Of a DNA stretch of 64,000 bases, positions 27,826 to 37,806 are shown piece by piece. The notes beneath the pieces are model-generated. The model saw nothing but the letters and a program-made list of their open reading frames with translations. It searched no databases and had not been told where the DNA came from. The stretch is from positions 1 to 64,000 of the forward strand of contig DVIA01000049.1 in NCBI GenBank assembly GCA_018711655.1, read 5' to 3'. Numbering within the stretch: the stretch's first letter is position 1; each line of letters starts with the position of its first letter. This DNA comes from Candidatus Pullichristensenella avicola. GTDB lineage: Bacteria; Bacillota; Clostridia; Christensenellales; Aristaeellaceae. The position numbers and the translations under genes are program-made.

Positions 27826-30800
27826 CAGAAAAATGTGTTAGGAATGTTATCATTTGCGGTGCGGCGGGGCGCGGGGCCTTCCTCTTTGCGCGGGGGAAAC
27901 ACCGCCTCGTGGGGCATGCCGTCGTCGCGCAGGCGCACGAAGCCGTCGGGCGCCTCCACGCCGTCGAGGGTGACGGCGCGCGCGTCGGCGCGCGTAAGCA
28001 GGCGATACTCGCTGCGGCCAACGCGCAGGCGCACCTCCGCCTCCGTCCAGTCGCCCAAAAGGGCGTTCAGGCGCACCGCGTCGCCGCGCCGCTCATAGCC
28101 CAGGACCGCCAGCACGCACAATCCATACCAGCCCGCCGCGCCGGTGTACCATGTCCAGCCGCCCCGCCCGGCGTACGGCGCTTCGCCGTAAACGTCCGCG
28201 GCGATCACATAGGGTTCGACGCGATAGAGATCGGCCTCGCGGCGCGTGCGCGCGTGTTTTACGGGGTTGAGCATGTCCAGAAGCCGGTGCGCGCGCCGGC
28301 CCTGCCCCGTGCGCACGCAGGCCAGCAACAGCCAGCACGCGGCGTGGGTATACTGCCCGCCGTTTTCACGCACGCCCGGCGGATAGGCGCGGATATAGCC
28401 CGGGTCGATCTCTTCGCCGTCGAAGGGCGGCGTCAGCAATCGGACCACGCCATGTTCCTCATCGACGAGGTTTTCCCAGGCGGCGTCCAGGGCGCGGCGC
28501 ACGCGCGCGGCGTCCAGCCCGGCAAGCGCCGCCCACGCCTGCGCGAGCGCGTCGATGCGGCACGCCTGCCCGGAGGCGCTGCCCAGTCTGTCGCCGTCGT
28601 CCGTATATGCGCGCAGATACCACCCGCCGTCCCAGCCAAACTCCTCGACGGCCGCCTTCATCTGCGCGGAAAGCGCGTTGAGAAAGGCGCGGTCCGCCTC
28701 GTCGGGAGCCACCTCGGCGTAGGTCTCCGCCGCCGCGCAGAGAAACTGCGAAAGCCACACGCTCTCGCCCCTTCCCCGCGCGCCGACGCGGTTCATGCTG
28801 TCGTTCCAGTCGCCGGCGCCCATCAGCGCAAGGCCGTGCTCGCCAGTGCGGGACGCGCTCAGGCGGAAGGCGCGCATGCAGTGATCGTGGATGGTGCCGC
28901 TCTTATCGGAAACCTCGCCTGCGCCATACCAGTCCTCTGCGCCTTCGGGGATTTCCACATCGCGCAGATAGGGCGCGGTTTCGAACAACACTTCGCGATC
29001 GCCGGTCAGGCGCACATAGGCCGCCGCCACAAAGGGCAGAAACAGCCGGTCGTCGCTGATGCGCGTGCGCACGCCCAAACGGGGCATGTGCCACCAGTGC
29101 ATGACGTCGCCGCCTTCGAACTGGCGTGCCGCCGCGCGAAGGATGTGTTCGCGGGCGCGTTCCGGCTCGAAATGCATCAAAAAGAGCATATCCTGCAGTT
29201 GATCGCGAAAACCGTAGGCCCCGCCCGCCTGATACAGCCCGGCGCGGGCGCGCACACGGCCGTCGAGCGCCTGCTTGACCAGCATGGGAAAAAGGCGGTC
29301 CAGAGCCGCATCGCCGGTTCTGACGCACAATTTTGCCAGGCGCGCGCTCCATTCTTCGCGCGCCGCCTCCAGCGCGCAAGGGCGCGCGCGCAACGCCTGC
29401 ACGCAGCGCAGGGCTTGCGCATATTCCACGGCGCGGCCCACGGCAAAGGCGAGCGTTTTTTCCTCGCCGGCGCGCAGCGCAACGCGCGCCTTCAGCGCCC
29501 AGCCGCCCGCGCCGCCGCGCCGTTCAAAGAGGCCGTCCGGCCGGAAAACGCCGCCATGGCCGAGGAAAGCCGCCCGCTGCGCGCCCGCCTCGGCCGGGGC
29601 GTTGAGCGCGGCCAGATAGCCGACGCCCGCCGCCGCGCCGCGCGCCAGGCAGACGCCGTTTTCATTCCAGGCGCGCGCAAAGGCGGCGTCGCGCGCGTCC
29701 ACGCCCATCAGCCAGTCCACAAAAACGGTCACGGCGTATTCGCGTTCCCGGTTCGAATCGTTTTTGAGGCGCACTTCGACGCCCAACGCGTCCGCATCCG
29801 GGCGGACGTACAGCGTCGTATCAAAGCGCACGCCGTCCGCGCCGCTTTCAAACCGCGTGCAGGCGGGCGCATGCACGGTGTGAAAGGGCGTAAGGGGCGC
29901 CTCGCCAGGCAACAGGCGCGCATATTCGCCGCGGCGCTCGTCGGCAAGGTAGAGCATCATTCCCCAGCCCTCCCGCAGGGGATCGTTGTAAAAGGGCGTC
30001 AGCCGTTCCTCGCGGCTGTTTTCTCCAAAGAGGAAACCGCCGCCGCGCTCGGTGATCAGGGCGCCGAACCGCTCGCCGGCCAGCACATTCGACCAGGCCG
30101 CGGGCGTGGGCGCGGCGCCATCAATGCCATACCCTTCGCCTTCAAAGCCGCCGTAGCCGTTGAAGATCTCGCGCCGCGCCGGCGGCAGGCGAAAGGCGCG
30201 CGCGGACATCGTCTGGTAACAGGCGCGTCCGCCAAATTCCAACGCCGTCAGGCGCCTGCGCAGTTGGGTCTGAAAACTGTCGCGGCCGTCAAAATACAGG
30301 GCGGCGGCCTGTTTGAGCGTCTGCCGCTGCGCGGGCGTGATCTGCGCGCCGTCGAGCAGGCGCACGCCGCCGGGCGCGTCGCTCATCTCGCGCAGGTGAG
30401 AAGCGGCGATCATATCCTTGAGCGCGTCGCGCACGGGCTGCTCGTAGTCGTTTCCATAATCGTTGACGAGCACCAGATCGCACACAAGGCCCATCGTGCG
30501 GTAAAAATCGTGGGCGCGCAGCGCCTCGCGGGCCAGGGGCAGGCGGGCGCGGTCCTGAACGGCGACGGCGAGGATCGGCCGGTCGCCGGAAACGCCCAGC
30601 GCCCACAATTCGCCGCGCCCGCCGCAGTCCGCTGCGGATGCGGTCGGCGTCAGCCGCGCGTCCAGAAGCAGTGCCGCGGCGCGGGAAAGGAGGTGATAGT
30701 TTTCCGCGTTCAGGCCAATAAATCCCAGCATGGCGCGCGTCTGCGTGGCGGCGAGTTGCCGCGCGCGCGCCGGCGCGGACGCGGAGGCGTTGCGTTCCAG

Positions 30801-33800
30801 CCATGCGGAAACGTCCGCTTCTTTTAGAAGCGCCGTGGCAAAGTGCATTTCGCGTCTTTCCCCAGGCAGCAGCGCCACGCGCACGCGCAGCGCGGCGCAG
30901 GGGTCGAGCGTGCAGCCCGGCGAACCGGAAAGGGTGCGGGCAGCGCGGCCTTCGCGGCCCTCGAAACGGGCGCGATCGGTTTCCCATTGCACTTCTCCCC
31001 CGCCGGAAACCAATGCCGCCAGCGCGTAGGGGCTTCGCCCCGGCCCGCCCGGGCGGCGCGTGAATACCAGCGCGCCGGGAAGCGGCTGCGCGCAGGAGAC
31101 GAACAGATTTTGAAACGCGGGATGCGCCCAGCAATCGTCCCGCGCGCACAGGGCCACAGGGAAGGACTGGGTGATTTCCACCGTTTGCGGCGACATGCCG
31201 GCGTTTTGCAGGCTGACATGGTGAAACAGCGTGCCGTCCTCGGGCGAAAGCGTCGCCATAACGGCGGCGTGCAGACCGTCCAGATCGCTTTCATACTGCG
31301 CCCAGCCGGCGTCGAAGCGCGCCGTCTTGCCGCAGAGAGGCATCTCGCCGCGCGCGCCGCGGACCATAAGGCGGACGTCGCCGCGCGCATCCAGCAGGTC
31401 GCCGAAAAAGCGGTTGGCCAAAACGCCCGCGCGCATGAGCAGGCGGCACCCGCGCGCGTCAAACAGCGCCGTCGCCCCCGCGCCGGAGAGCACATGCGCG
31501 TCCACCAGGCGGTTTTCCACGCGGCAGGGGCGGAAAAAACGTTCCTCGACGCGCCGCTGCGCGTCCAGGGCCGCCCCTTCGCGCCGCCTGCGCAGGCGCA
31601 CGCGCGAGGCGGGCTTTTCTTCCAGAAGGATCGAAAGCGCGCGCGCCTCGGGAATGGCCTCGAAGCGACGCGAAATCGCGTCCCCGGCCAGCGCGTTCGC
31701 CAGCGCCGCCAACGCCATGCCCTGATGGTGGGCCATATAGCTTTTGACCAGCTTCGGCGCTTCGCCGCGGCGCGCGCCGGTATAATCCGCCGCCTCGAAA
31801 AACCCGTGCTCGCCCATCCAGCCGAGGCGGCGCATGGCCATGACGTTATCGGCCGCTTCGCCGGGGCAAACGCCTGCGGCCAACACCGACGCATAGGGCG
31901 CGACGACGCTTTCGCGCGCGCCGCCGCTCAGCGCCACTTCGCGCAGGCCGAAGGCGCGGTATTGGTAGTTCAGGTGCATATCAAAGGCATAATAGCCGGA
32001 TTCGCTCACGCCCCAGGGGCGCTCCAACGTCGCGCCCAACCGCCTTTGCAGGCGCGTCACCGCTCGCGCGCTCTGCTGAAGCAGCGTTCCCGGGCGCGAG
32101 CGCATGAAAATTTCCGGCATCAGGTATTCGAACATGGTGCCGCTCCAGGAAACGAGCGCCTGCGCGCCATCCACGCGCACCACGGGCCGGGAAAGGCGGC
32201 GAAAGTGCTCGGCATCCGCCTGGCCGAGCATCATCGCCACATAGCTCAAAATGCGCGATTCCGAGGCCAGCAGGTCGTAATGCGAAGCGCTCATGCGTTC
32301 GTTTTCCACATCCACGCCGATTCGAAACAGCTTGCGGCCGGGATCGAAAAGGCGCGCAAAATCCATGCCCAGCGCCATCTTCCGCAAACGGGCGGCCAGA
32401 TCTGTATCCAGGCAGTCCACCGCGGCGGCGCAGGTCAGCAACCCGGCGGCGAGGTTTCCGCTGTCTACAGAGGAGACATAGCGCGGTCGCAGGGGGCGCA
32501 GGGCGTCGATGTCGTACCAGTTGTAGAGGTGCCCGTGCCATTTTTCCATGCGTTCCAGCGTAGAAACGGTATCGCGCAGGCGCGCGAGCATCTCCTCGTC
32601 GCGCACAAAGCCCATTTCGCGCGCCGAAAGGCAGGCGACCAGGTACAACCCGACGTTCGTGGGCGACGTGCGCCGCGCCGCGCCTACGGCCGGGTCGATC
32701 TGCACGTTGTCCGGCGGCAGGTGGTTCTCCCGCGCCGTTACATAGGTTTCAAAAAAGCTCCAGGTGCGCTGCGCAAGCTCTGTAAGCGCGGCGACCTGTT
32801 CCACCCGCAGCGCCCCGCGCGCATCGCAGGCGGCGGTCTGCAGATCGCGCAGAAGGCCCGGCGCCAGCAAAAACAGCGCCATCAGCGCCAGCGCCGCCGG
32901 CGCCCACGCGGCCGTCATCAGACCGGGAATGCAAAGAATAGCGCCCACGCGGCAGGCCGTGCCTACGCGCGTGCCGCCGGCGACGGCGTCGGCTGAGGTC
33001 ACCCAGTCCAGCATGTGTTTCTTGGTAAACGCCAGGCGAAACAGCGTGCGCATCACCGCGTCGAACTGCGCCGCCGCAATCGAGGGCAGCGCCGCCAGGC
33101 GCACCACCGCCCGCCGCCAGGTTTCGCCGCCGGCGGAAAACAGCTGCGCGATGGGGGTCAAAAAGGCGTAGAGCACGCCCAGCGCAAAGGCTGCGCGCAG
33201 GTCGAACCACATCGCCTGCAAAAGCAGCGCAAGAAGCGAGGGCGCGGCCAGGCTGCGCATAAGGTTGTCGAGCAGCTTCAGGCGCGAAACGCCGGCAAGG
33301 CCGCGGCGAAACAAAAACGGCAGAAGCTGCCAGTCGCCGCGCGTCCAGCGGTTGAGGCGCTTGAGCCAGGCAGAAAACGTTTCCGGAAAGCCGTCATAGA
33401 GGGAAATATCGCTGACAAACGCCGCGCGGGCCAATTCGCCCTCGATCAGATCATGGCTGAGCACACGGCCCTGCGGCAGCTTGCCCTCCACCGCCGCCAT
33501 AAAGGCGCGCACATCGTAAAGGCCCTTGCCGCCGAAGCTGCCAAGGCCGGTGACGTCCTGATAGAGATTGGAGACCGTCACCGGATAGGCGTCCATGCCG
33601 CCCCGCCCGGCGAAGAGCCGCACAAACCCGTTCGCGCACGCGCCGGCGGAAAGCTCCATGTTCGGCTGCAGCACAGCGTAACCGCGGCGCGCGCCGTTTT
33701 CCATGCGGGGGCGATTGAGCGGATGCATCAGCGTTCCCGCCAGGGCGTGCGCGCCGCCGGGAATCAGGCGCGTGTCCGCATCCAGCGTCAGCACCAGGCA

Positions 33801-35504
33801 AAAGCGTCCCGCCAGCGCCGCGCAGGCCGCGTCCTCTGCCGCAAAGGCGCTGCGCGCGCCCTCCCGGCCCAGAAGCAGCCGGTTCAGGTCCATCAGCGCC
33901 CCCCGCTTGCGCTCCCGGCCCATCCAGCGGCGATCGGGCGCATAAAACGCGCGGCGGCGATGCAGATAAAAATACTTTTCCCGGCCGGCCCGCGCGTTCA
34001 TGGCGCCTATGCGCCCACGCACGGCTTCAAGAATTTCCTCGTCGTCCGGCTCGGTTTCGGCAGGGCCGTCGCGAAAATCGCCCAGCAGCAGGTAGGCGAC
34101 GTTCGGGTCGCGGTCAAGGCAGCCGATCGTTTCCAGCCCATCGCACAAATCGAGGGCCCGCTTTGCCGAACTGAGCAGCGCCGGCATGACCACCAGCATG
34201 CGTTCTTCGTCGCCCATGGCCTCAATCTTGAGCTTGAGCAGCCGGCGCGGCCGCACCAGGCGCGCGCCGATCCTGCCAATAAGAAGCATTGCCGCGCACC
34301 AACAAAGCGGTATTCCCAACGCCAGCACGAGCAAACTCCGCGCCAAAAGCGCATAAACGGCAAACAACGCCGCAGCGAGGCCCGCCTGCGCCGCAACGAG
34401 GCCGCGACCGCGGGGATCGGGCACGAGCCGGGGCAGGCGCCGCGCGCCCAGGCGCATGGCCAGCGCCGCGCGGCCTTCGTCGTCATACAACCACCAGCAA
34501 ACCGTGGCGCGCGCTCCGCCGCTCTGTTCTCCCGCCGCTTCCACGGCCCGGGAGGCGACGCTGTGTTCGCTCAACCGCAAACGGCGCGCAAGGCGGCTGA
34601 CCTGATCGCGCACAGCGGCGCGCGAGGCCTCGTCCATCCGCGGATAAGTGCCGTCCGGGTCGGCGCGCAATTCCGCCTCCGTGCGCGAAATTTCCCGGAA
34701 GCATTCCCGCCAGTCCAGCGCGTCCAGCATGCGTTTGGCGCCAATGAGATTGTCCAGCCGCATGCTCAAAAGCGCCTGGGCCTCGTGCTCCAGACGGATC
34801 ATCTTCTCGCCGCTTCCGCCCATGCGGGCGACGCGGCCTTCCAGGCGCTCGCGCAGGGCGGGCAGTTCGCGTTCCACGCTCAATTGCAAGGCGCGCTCGT
34901 AAAAAGCGGGCGCGTCCAGGGCGCGCCCCCCGCCTTCGACAAAGCGCTCGGCCAGCCGGCGTTCGCGGGCGCGACGCAACACCTCGCCGGCGGTCTCGCA
35001 GAAGGCCTCGGCCAGCGCGCGCCGCAGCGCCGTAGGCGCCGCCCACATTTCCGCCATCGTCAGCGCCTGCACCTCGTCGAAAGCACGCAACGCCGCCGTC
35101 AGGCGTTCCGCGCTCAAAGGCGCGTCTGCGCGCGCCACCGCTTCGCGCATCGCCAGCAGAATGCGCGGCACGCCGTCGGCGGCGCTCAAATGCGCTCCGC
35201 TGTCCAGGCGCGCCTGCGCGGCGCAGGCCTCCATGATGCGCGCGTCCTGCGCGAGCCTTTCCAGCGCCGGCGTTGGGGCGGCGCTTTCGGCCAGTATCTT
35301 CGCCGCCGCCCGGCCCAGCCTTTGAATGTTGCGCGCCAAATGCGATGGGCACCGCAGATGCGCGCGGCCCGTAACGCGCAGGCGCACCGCCAGCGCGCGC
35401 ATATTCCGGGCAAGGGCGTCGTCGTCCCGCTCCGTGCCCGCGCCCCCTTCCCGGGACGAGCGCGACGCATACAGCGTTCTGGAAAGCCTTGCCAAAACCT
35501 TCAT
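27822..35504 (-). CDS. Cyclic beta-1,2-glucan synthase-like protein (GT84-GH94)
   Basis: A 2560-residue membrane enzyme similar to Cgs/NdvB, which builds, cyclises and trims beta-1,2-glucans. Order: an alpha-helical N-terminal region; two membrane helices near residues 375-410; a GT84 domain with the DxD-like LTLDADTRLI near 573 and RWTRGDWQLLPF near 720; further membrane helices near 750-880; a glycoamylase-like domain from about 935 (SPTNVGLYL, then YVSSVDSGNLAAGL); and a C-terminal GH94 phosphorylase region with GDWNDSMNRVG, containing the presumed acid Asp, near 2231. The start MKVLARL is chosen for its 9-base spacing from AGGAGG. The Brucella enzyme is about 2870 residues. Product and linkage are inferred from family. 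Confidence 0.87.
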   Translation of the reverse strand: MKVLARLSRTLYASRSSREGGAGTERDDDALARNMRALAVRLRVTGRAHLRCPSHLARNIQRLGRAAAKILAESAAPTPALERLAQDARIMEACAAQARLDSGAHLSAADGVPRILLAMREAVARADAPLSAERLTAALRAFDEVQALTMAEMWAAPTALRRALAEAFCETAGEVLRRARERRLAERFVEGGGRALDAPAFYERALQLSVERELPALRERLEGRVARMGGSGEKMIRLEHEAQALLSMRLDNLIGAKRMLDALDWRECFREISRTEAELRADPDGTYPRMDEASRAAVRDQVSRLARRLRLSEHSVASRAVEAAGEQSGGARATVCWWLYDDEGRAALAMRLGARRLPRLVPDPRGRGLVAAQAGLAAALFAVYALLARSLLVLALGIPLCWCAAMLLIGRIGARLVRPRRLLKLKIEAMGDEERMLVVMPALLSSAKRALDLCDGLETIGCLDRDPNVAYLLLGDFRDGPAETEPDDEEILEAVRGRIGAMNARAGREKYFYLHRRRAFYAPDRRWMGRERKRGALMDLNRLLLGREGARSAFAAEDAACAALAGRFCLVLTLDADTRLIPGGAHALAGTLMHPLNRPRMENGARRGYAVLQPNMELSAGACANGFVRLFAGRGGMDAYPVTVSNLYQDVTGLGSFGGKGLYDVRAFMAAVEGKLPQGRVLSHDLIEGELARAAFVSDISLYDGFPETFSAWLKRLNRWTRGDWQLLPFLFRRGLAGVSRLKLLDNLMRSLAAPSLLALLLQAMWFDLRAAFALGVLYAFLTPIAQLFSAGGETWRRAVVRLAALPSIAAAQFDAVMRTLFRLAFTKKHMLDWVTSADAVAGGTRVGTACRVGAILCIPGLMTAAWAPAALALMALFLLAPGLLRDLQTAACDARGALRVEQVAALTELAQRTWSFFETYVTARENHLPPDNVQIDPAVGAARRTSPTNVGLYLVACLSAREMGFVRDEEMLARLRDTVSTLERMEKWHGHLYNWYDIDALRPLRPRYVSSVDSGNLAAGLLTCAAAVDCLDTDLAARLRKMALGMDFARLFDPGRKLFRIGVDVENERMSASHYDLLASESRILSYVAMMLGQADAEHFRRLSRPVVRVDGAQALVSWSGTMFEYLMPEIFMRSRPGTLLQQSARAVTRLQRRLGATLERPWGVSESGYYAFDMHLNYQYRAFGLREVALSGGARESVVAPYASVLAAGVCPGEAADNVMAMRRLGWMGEHGFFEAADYTGARRGEAPKLVKSYMAHHQGMALAALANALAGDAISRRFEAIPEARALSILLEEKPASRVRLRRRREGAALDAQRRVEERFFRPCRVENRLVDAHVLSGAGATALFDARGCRLLMRAGVLANRFFGDLLDARGDVRLMVRGARGEMPLCGKTARFDAGWAQYESDLDGLHAAVMATLSPEDGTLFHHVSLQNAGMSPQTVEITQSFPVALCARDDCWAHPAFQNLFVSCAQPLPGALVFTRRPGGPGRSPYALAALVSGGGEVQWETDRARFEGREGRAARTLSGSPGCTLDPCAALRVRVALLPGERREMHFATALLKEADVSAWLERNASASAPARARQLAATQTRAMLGFIGLNAENYHLLSRAAALLLDARLTPTASAADCGGRGELWALGVSGDRPILAVAVQDRARLPLAREALRAHDFYRTMGLVCDLVLVNDYGNDYEQPVRDALKDMIAASHLREMSDAPGGVRLLDGAQITPAQRQTLKQAAALYFDGRDSFQTQLRRRLTALEFGGRACYQTMSARAFRLPPARREIFNGYGGFEGEGYGIDGAAPTPAAWSNVLAGERFGALITERGGGFLFGENSREERLTPFYNDPLREGWGMMLYLADERRGEYARLLPGEAPLTPFHTVHAPACTRFESGADGVRFDTTLYVRPDADALGVEVRLKNDSNREREYAVTVFVDWLMGVDARDAAFARAWNENGVCLARGAAAGVGYLAALNAPAEAGAQRAAFLGHGGVFRPDGLFERRGGAGGWALKARVALRAGEEKTLAFAVGRAVEYAQALRCVQALRARPCALEAAREEWSARLAKLCVRTGDAALDRLFPMLVKQALDGRVRARAGLYQAGGAYGFRDQLQDMLFLMHFEPERAREHILRAAARQFEGGDVMHWWHMPRLGVRTRISDDRLFLPFVAAAYVRLTGDREVLFETAPYLRDVEIPEGAEDWYGAGEVSDKSGTIHDHCMRAFRLSASRTGEHGLALMGAGDWNDSMNRVGARGRGESVWLSQFLCAAAETYAEVAPDEADRAFLNALSAQMKAAVEEFGWDGGWYLRAYTDDGDRLGSASGQACRIDALAQAWAALAGLDAARVRRALDAAWENLVDEEHGVVRLLTPPFDGEEIDPGYIRAYPPGVRENGGQYTHAACWLLLACVRTGQGRRAHRLLDMLNPVKHARTRREADLYRVEPYVIAADVYGEAPYAGRGGWTWYTGAAGWYGLCVLAVLGYERRGDAVRLNALLGDWTEAEVRLRVGRSEYRLLTRADARAVTLDGVEAPDGFVRLRDDGMPHEAVFPPRKEEGPAPRRTANDNIPNTFFC

Positions 35505-35781
35505 GTTTTGCATCCTCCTGCAATATCGTGCCGGAGGCCCGGAAAACGCCGCGTCGGCGGTCCGGGAAGCCGTTTCTGTCAAAAGGGCGCATCTTTGCGC
35601 GGCCGCCGCTTGAAAGCGAGATCTCTCAGACGGCCAGGGCGCGCGGCAAAACCGCGCCTGAAGTGTCGAAACGCGCTCCGGCGCGTTCGAAATCCCACAG
35701 CGCGGCACGCAGCCGGCAGACAAAAAACGCCCTTTTGCGGAATTTCAAACGCGCTTTAAGTATGCGCGATTTTCTATGCGT

Positions 35782-36714
35782 TCATACATATATGTCGCAA
35801 AGCCAGGCGGCGAGCGCGCCGTAGCTATCCGTCTTTGCGGCGATGCCGGAAACTTGCAAAAAGGCCTGTACGACGCCGCCGCGCGCGGACGTCGAGGGCG
35901 AAACGCCGCCGATGGCGAAAAAGTCCGATCGCACGGAGGCGGTCAGCGCCTGCACAAAGGCGTTCCCCAGCGCCGGCTCCAGCGCGCGCATCTCTTCCAG
36001 GGCATAGCGCAGCGCCCACAGATCCGCCGAATAGGCGAACGCGCCGCCGGCGCGGCTGCAGGCCTCGTAAGCGCAGATGTTCGCCTGTCCCTCGTCGGCA
36101 ATGCCGCCCATGTGCATCAATTCATGCACAGCCGTAAAGGGCTGGCCTGCCGGGGCCTCGGCAGGGTTGAGCAGCGCCTCGAACGTCCAGGGCACATATA
36201 TCCCCGCCACCGTCAATACGCGCATCCATTCCGGATAGCGCGCATATTTGGGCGCGGCCGCGGGGCGCGCCGGCGTATCAACCAGCAAGGCTGTTTCCAA
36301 AGCGCGCTGTTCAAAATTGTCAGGCAATGTAAACGCCTCGCAGACGTTGAGCCGTTCCACCAGTTCGGCGCACACCGTCGCCAGCGCCGATGCGTCCGCC
36401 TTCCCAACCGGACGGCGCGGCGCGGCAAAATAGGCCGGCGCCCACAAAAGCACATACCCGGCGACGACGACGCTCAACAGCAGACAGGCTCCGCGCCGCG
36501 AGCGAAAAAGCAGAAAAACCAGCGACGCGCCCAACAGCAGCGCCAAAGGTTCGGCAAGGGCAAAACCCCAGCGCCCGGAAAGCGCGGAAAGCGCGCCCGA
36601 AATCGGCGCGAATACCGCCGTCAGCCAGATGTCCGCCACCCCTGGCAGCAGCCGGCAGGCCAGCAAAAACAGCGCCGCGCCGCCCATAAGCGCGCCCGCG
36701 GCCACATACAGCAT
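35782..36714 (-). CDS. DUF3810 membrane protein with HELMH zinc-protease motif
   Basis: A 310-residue protein with three hydrophobic segments at the N-terminus (about residues 3-20, 40-60 and 75-95) and a soluble C-terminal half. The segment FTAVHELMHMGGIADEGQANICAYEAC matches DUF3810, whose HExxH and downstream Glu suggest a zinc metallopeptidase; no activity is established for the family as far as I know. AAGGAGGGAAC precedes the ATG at 36714. It precedes the glucan synthase gene in the same direction with a 277-base gap. That gap has hairpin-forming GC-rich sequence and no gene. Confidence 0.82.
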   Translation of the reverse strand: MLYVAAGALMGGAALFLLACRLLPGVADIWLTAVFAPISGALSALSGRWGFALAEPLALLLGASLVFLLFRSRRGACLLLSVVVAGYVLLWAPAYFAAPRRPVGKADASALATVCAELVERLNVCEAFTLPDNFEQRALETALLVDTPARPAAAPKYARYPEWMRVLTVAGIYVPWTFEALLNPAEAPAGQPFTAVHELMHMGGIADEGQANICAYEACSRAGGAFAYSADLWALRYALEEMRALEPALGNAFVQALTASVRSDFFAIGGVSPSTSARGGVVQAFLQVSGIAAKTDSYGALAAWLCDIYV

Positions 36715-36736
36715 AGCGTTCCCTCCTTGCGCCTTC

Positions 36737-36765
36737 ATTATGCTACACCGCAGGGGAAATTTCAA
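36737..36765 (-). promoter_or_regulatory. Promoter of the DUF3810 gene
   Basis: Minus-strand TTGAAA (36760-36765) and CATAAT (36737-36742) with a 17-base spacer, about 23 bases upstream of the start codon. Confidence 0.6.
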
Positions 36766-36834
36766 ATGCAATTTCTTCCGACAGGCATCGAACCGTCGCC
36801 GATTTAGGCCGTTGCTCCGGCGCCGCTATGACAG

Positions 36835-36878
36835 ATGCGCGCCAACCGCAATGGCATGGCATTGCGGTTGGCGCGCAT
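36835..36878. repeat. 19-bp perfect inverted repeat at the edge of the repeat array
   Basis: ATGCGCGCCAACCGCAATG (36835-36853) is followed by six bases and its exact reverse complement (36860-36878). The right arm is also the first copy of the array repeat. As RNA on either strand it would form a very stable hairpin; there is no T-run next to it. Confidence 0.9.
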
Positions 36879-37786
36879 GGGAAGGCCCCGGATGCCGCGA
36901 ACTGCGTCCATCGTTGCGCTGATTGCTCCGGGCGCGCATGGGGCGCTGTTAAAAACCGTTCAAAAAACTTCGACCGTGTCACATTGCTTCCGGGCGCGCA
37001 TGGAACGCTGGCGGGTGTCGAGGCAACCGGCCCTGCGCTGACGGATTGCCTCCGGGCGCGCACGAGAACGCCGGCATTGTGCTCCGCTGATTCCGTCGCT
37101 TCCAAATTGCCCTGAGCGCGCATGGGAACGCTGTGGGCGCAAACAAATGAAATCAGAGAAAGCCTTTCGGGCGTATGAAGGCGCTGTGCGCCTTGGCGGA
37201 CAGCGTGTGTTATGGATCACCGTTCCTCCCAGGCGCATGGGAGCGCTGGAGCCTGCCTACACGCCGGCTCCACGAACACCGGCCCTCCCGCTGCTGGCAA
37301 ACGGCGGCCGGTCATAACGGTATACATCGCTTCCGGGCGCAGACACAGAAAGCAGCCCCGGTAAACTGGCAAACGCGGCTTTCCAAGCCGGGGATTGCTC
37401 ACGGGTACAGGAAGCAGTCCCCTTCCACGCTCCGACGATCTCAGGCGGCGATTGCTTCCAGCGCGCACGGGAACGCTTCTCCGTTCTACTGTTGCCTTTG
37501 CTTGTACAGCCGTAGTACCTCCGGACATGGGGTGGGTACAACGCGAGCGCCAGGCGGCCGGGCATATTCCATTGCTTGCAGGCGCAGGGGATCGCAACCC
37601 CTTTTCCACGCCCCGACGATCTCAGGCGGCGATTGCTTTCATGCGCGCACGGGAACGCAGGATACCGACCAGCACAAAGGCGAAATCCTTATGGCATCGC
37701 TTCCAGACACGCATCGGCCCGCTTCTGCGTTTGCAGTTCCTTCATTTGCATAACTGCATTGCTTCCAGGCGCATTTGGTTGCAGAG
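36861..37786. repeat. Degenerate CRISPR-like array, about 14-15 repeats with period about 61 bp
   Basis: Imperfect copies of a roughly 29-base motif, consensus close to ATTGCTTCCGGGCGCGCATG followed by GGAACGCTG, start near 36861, 36922, 36983, 37045, 37106, 37160, 37221, 37326, 37394, 37451, 37512, 37571, 37632, 37696 and 37758. Most steps are 57-64 bases, centred on 61-62; one step of 105 suggests a lost copy. The sequence between copies is about 32 bases and mostly unique. A 29 plus 32 layout is that of type I-E CRISPR, and the reverse-complement consensus starts GCGTTCCC as I-E repeats start G(T)GTTCCC. However the copies are far more diverged than in working arrays, and there is no cas gene in the window. 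No coding frame fits the period. Confidence 0.6.
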
Positions 37787-37806
37787 GCGGCCACGGCTGA
37801 CGCATG

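Noticed and set aside
27909..35759. Several long plus-strand frames antisense to the glucan synthase gene
   Set aside because: Translations are low-complexity Arg/Ala/Gly/His-rich strings typical of shadow frames; no motifs or start signals.
36861..37786. Calling the 61-bp periodic array a functional CRISPR
   Set aside because: Repeats are too diverged, one step is 105 bases, no leader is clear and no cas gene is in the window; kept as a repeat and a finding instead.
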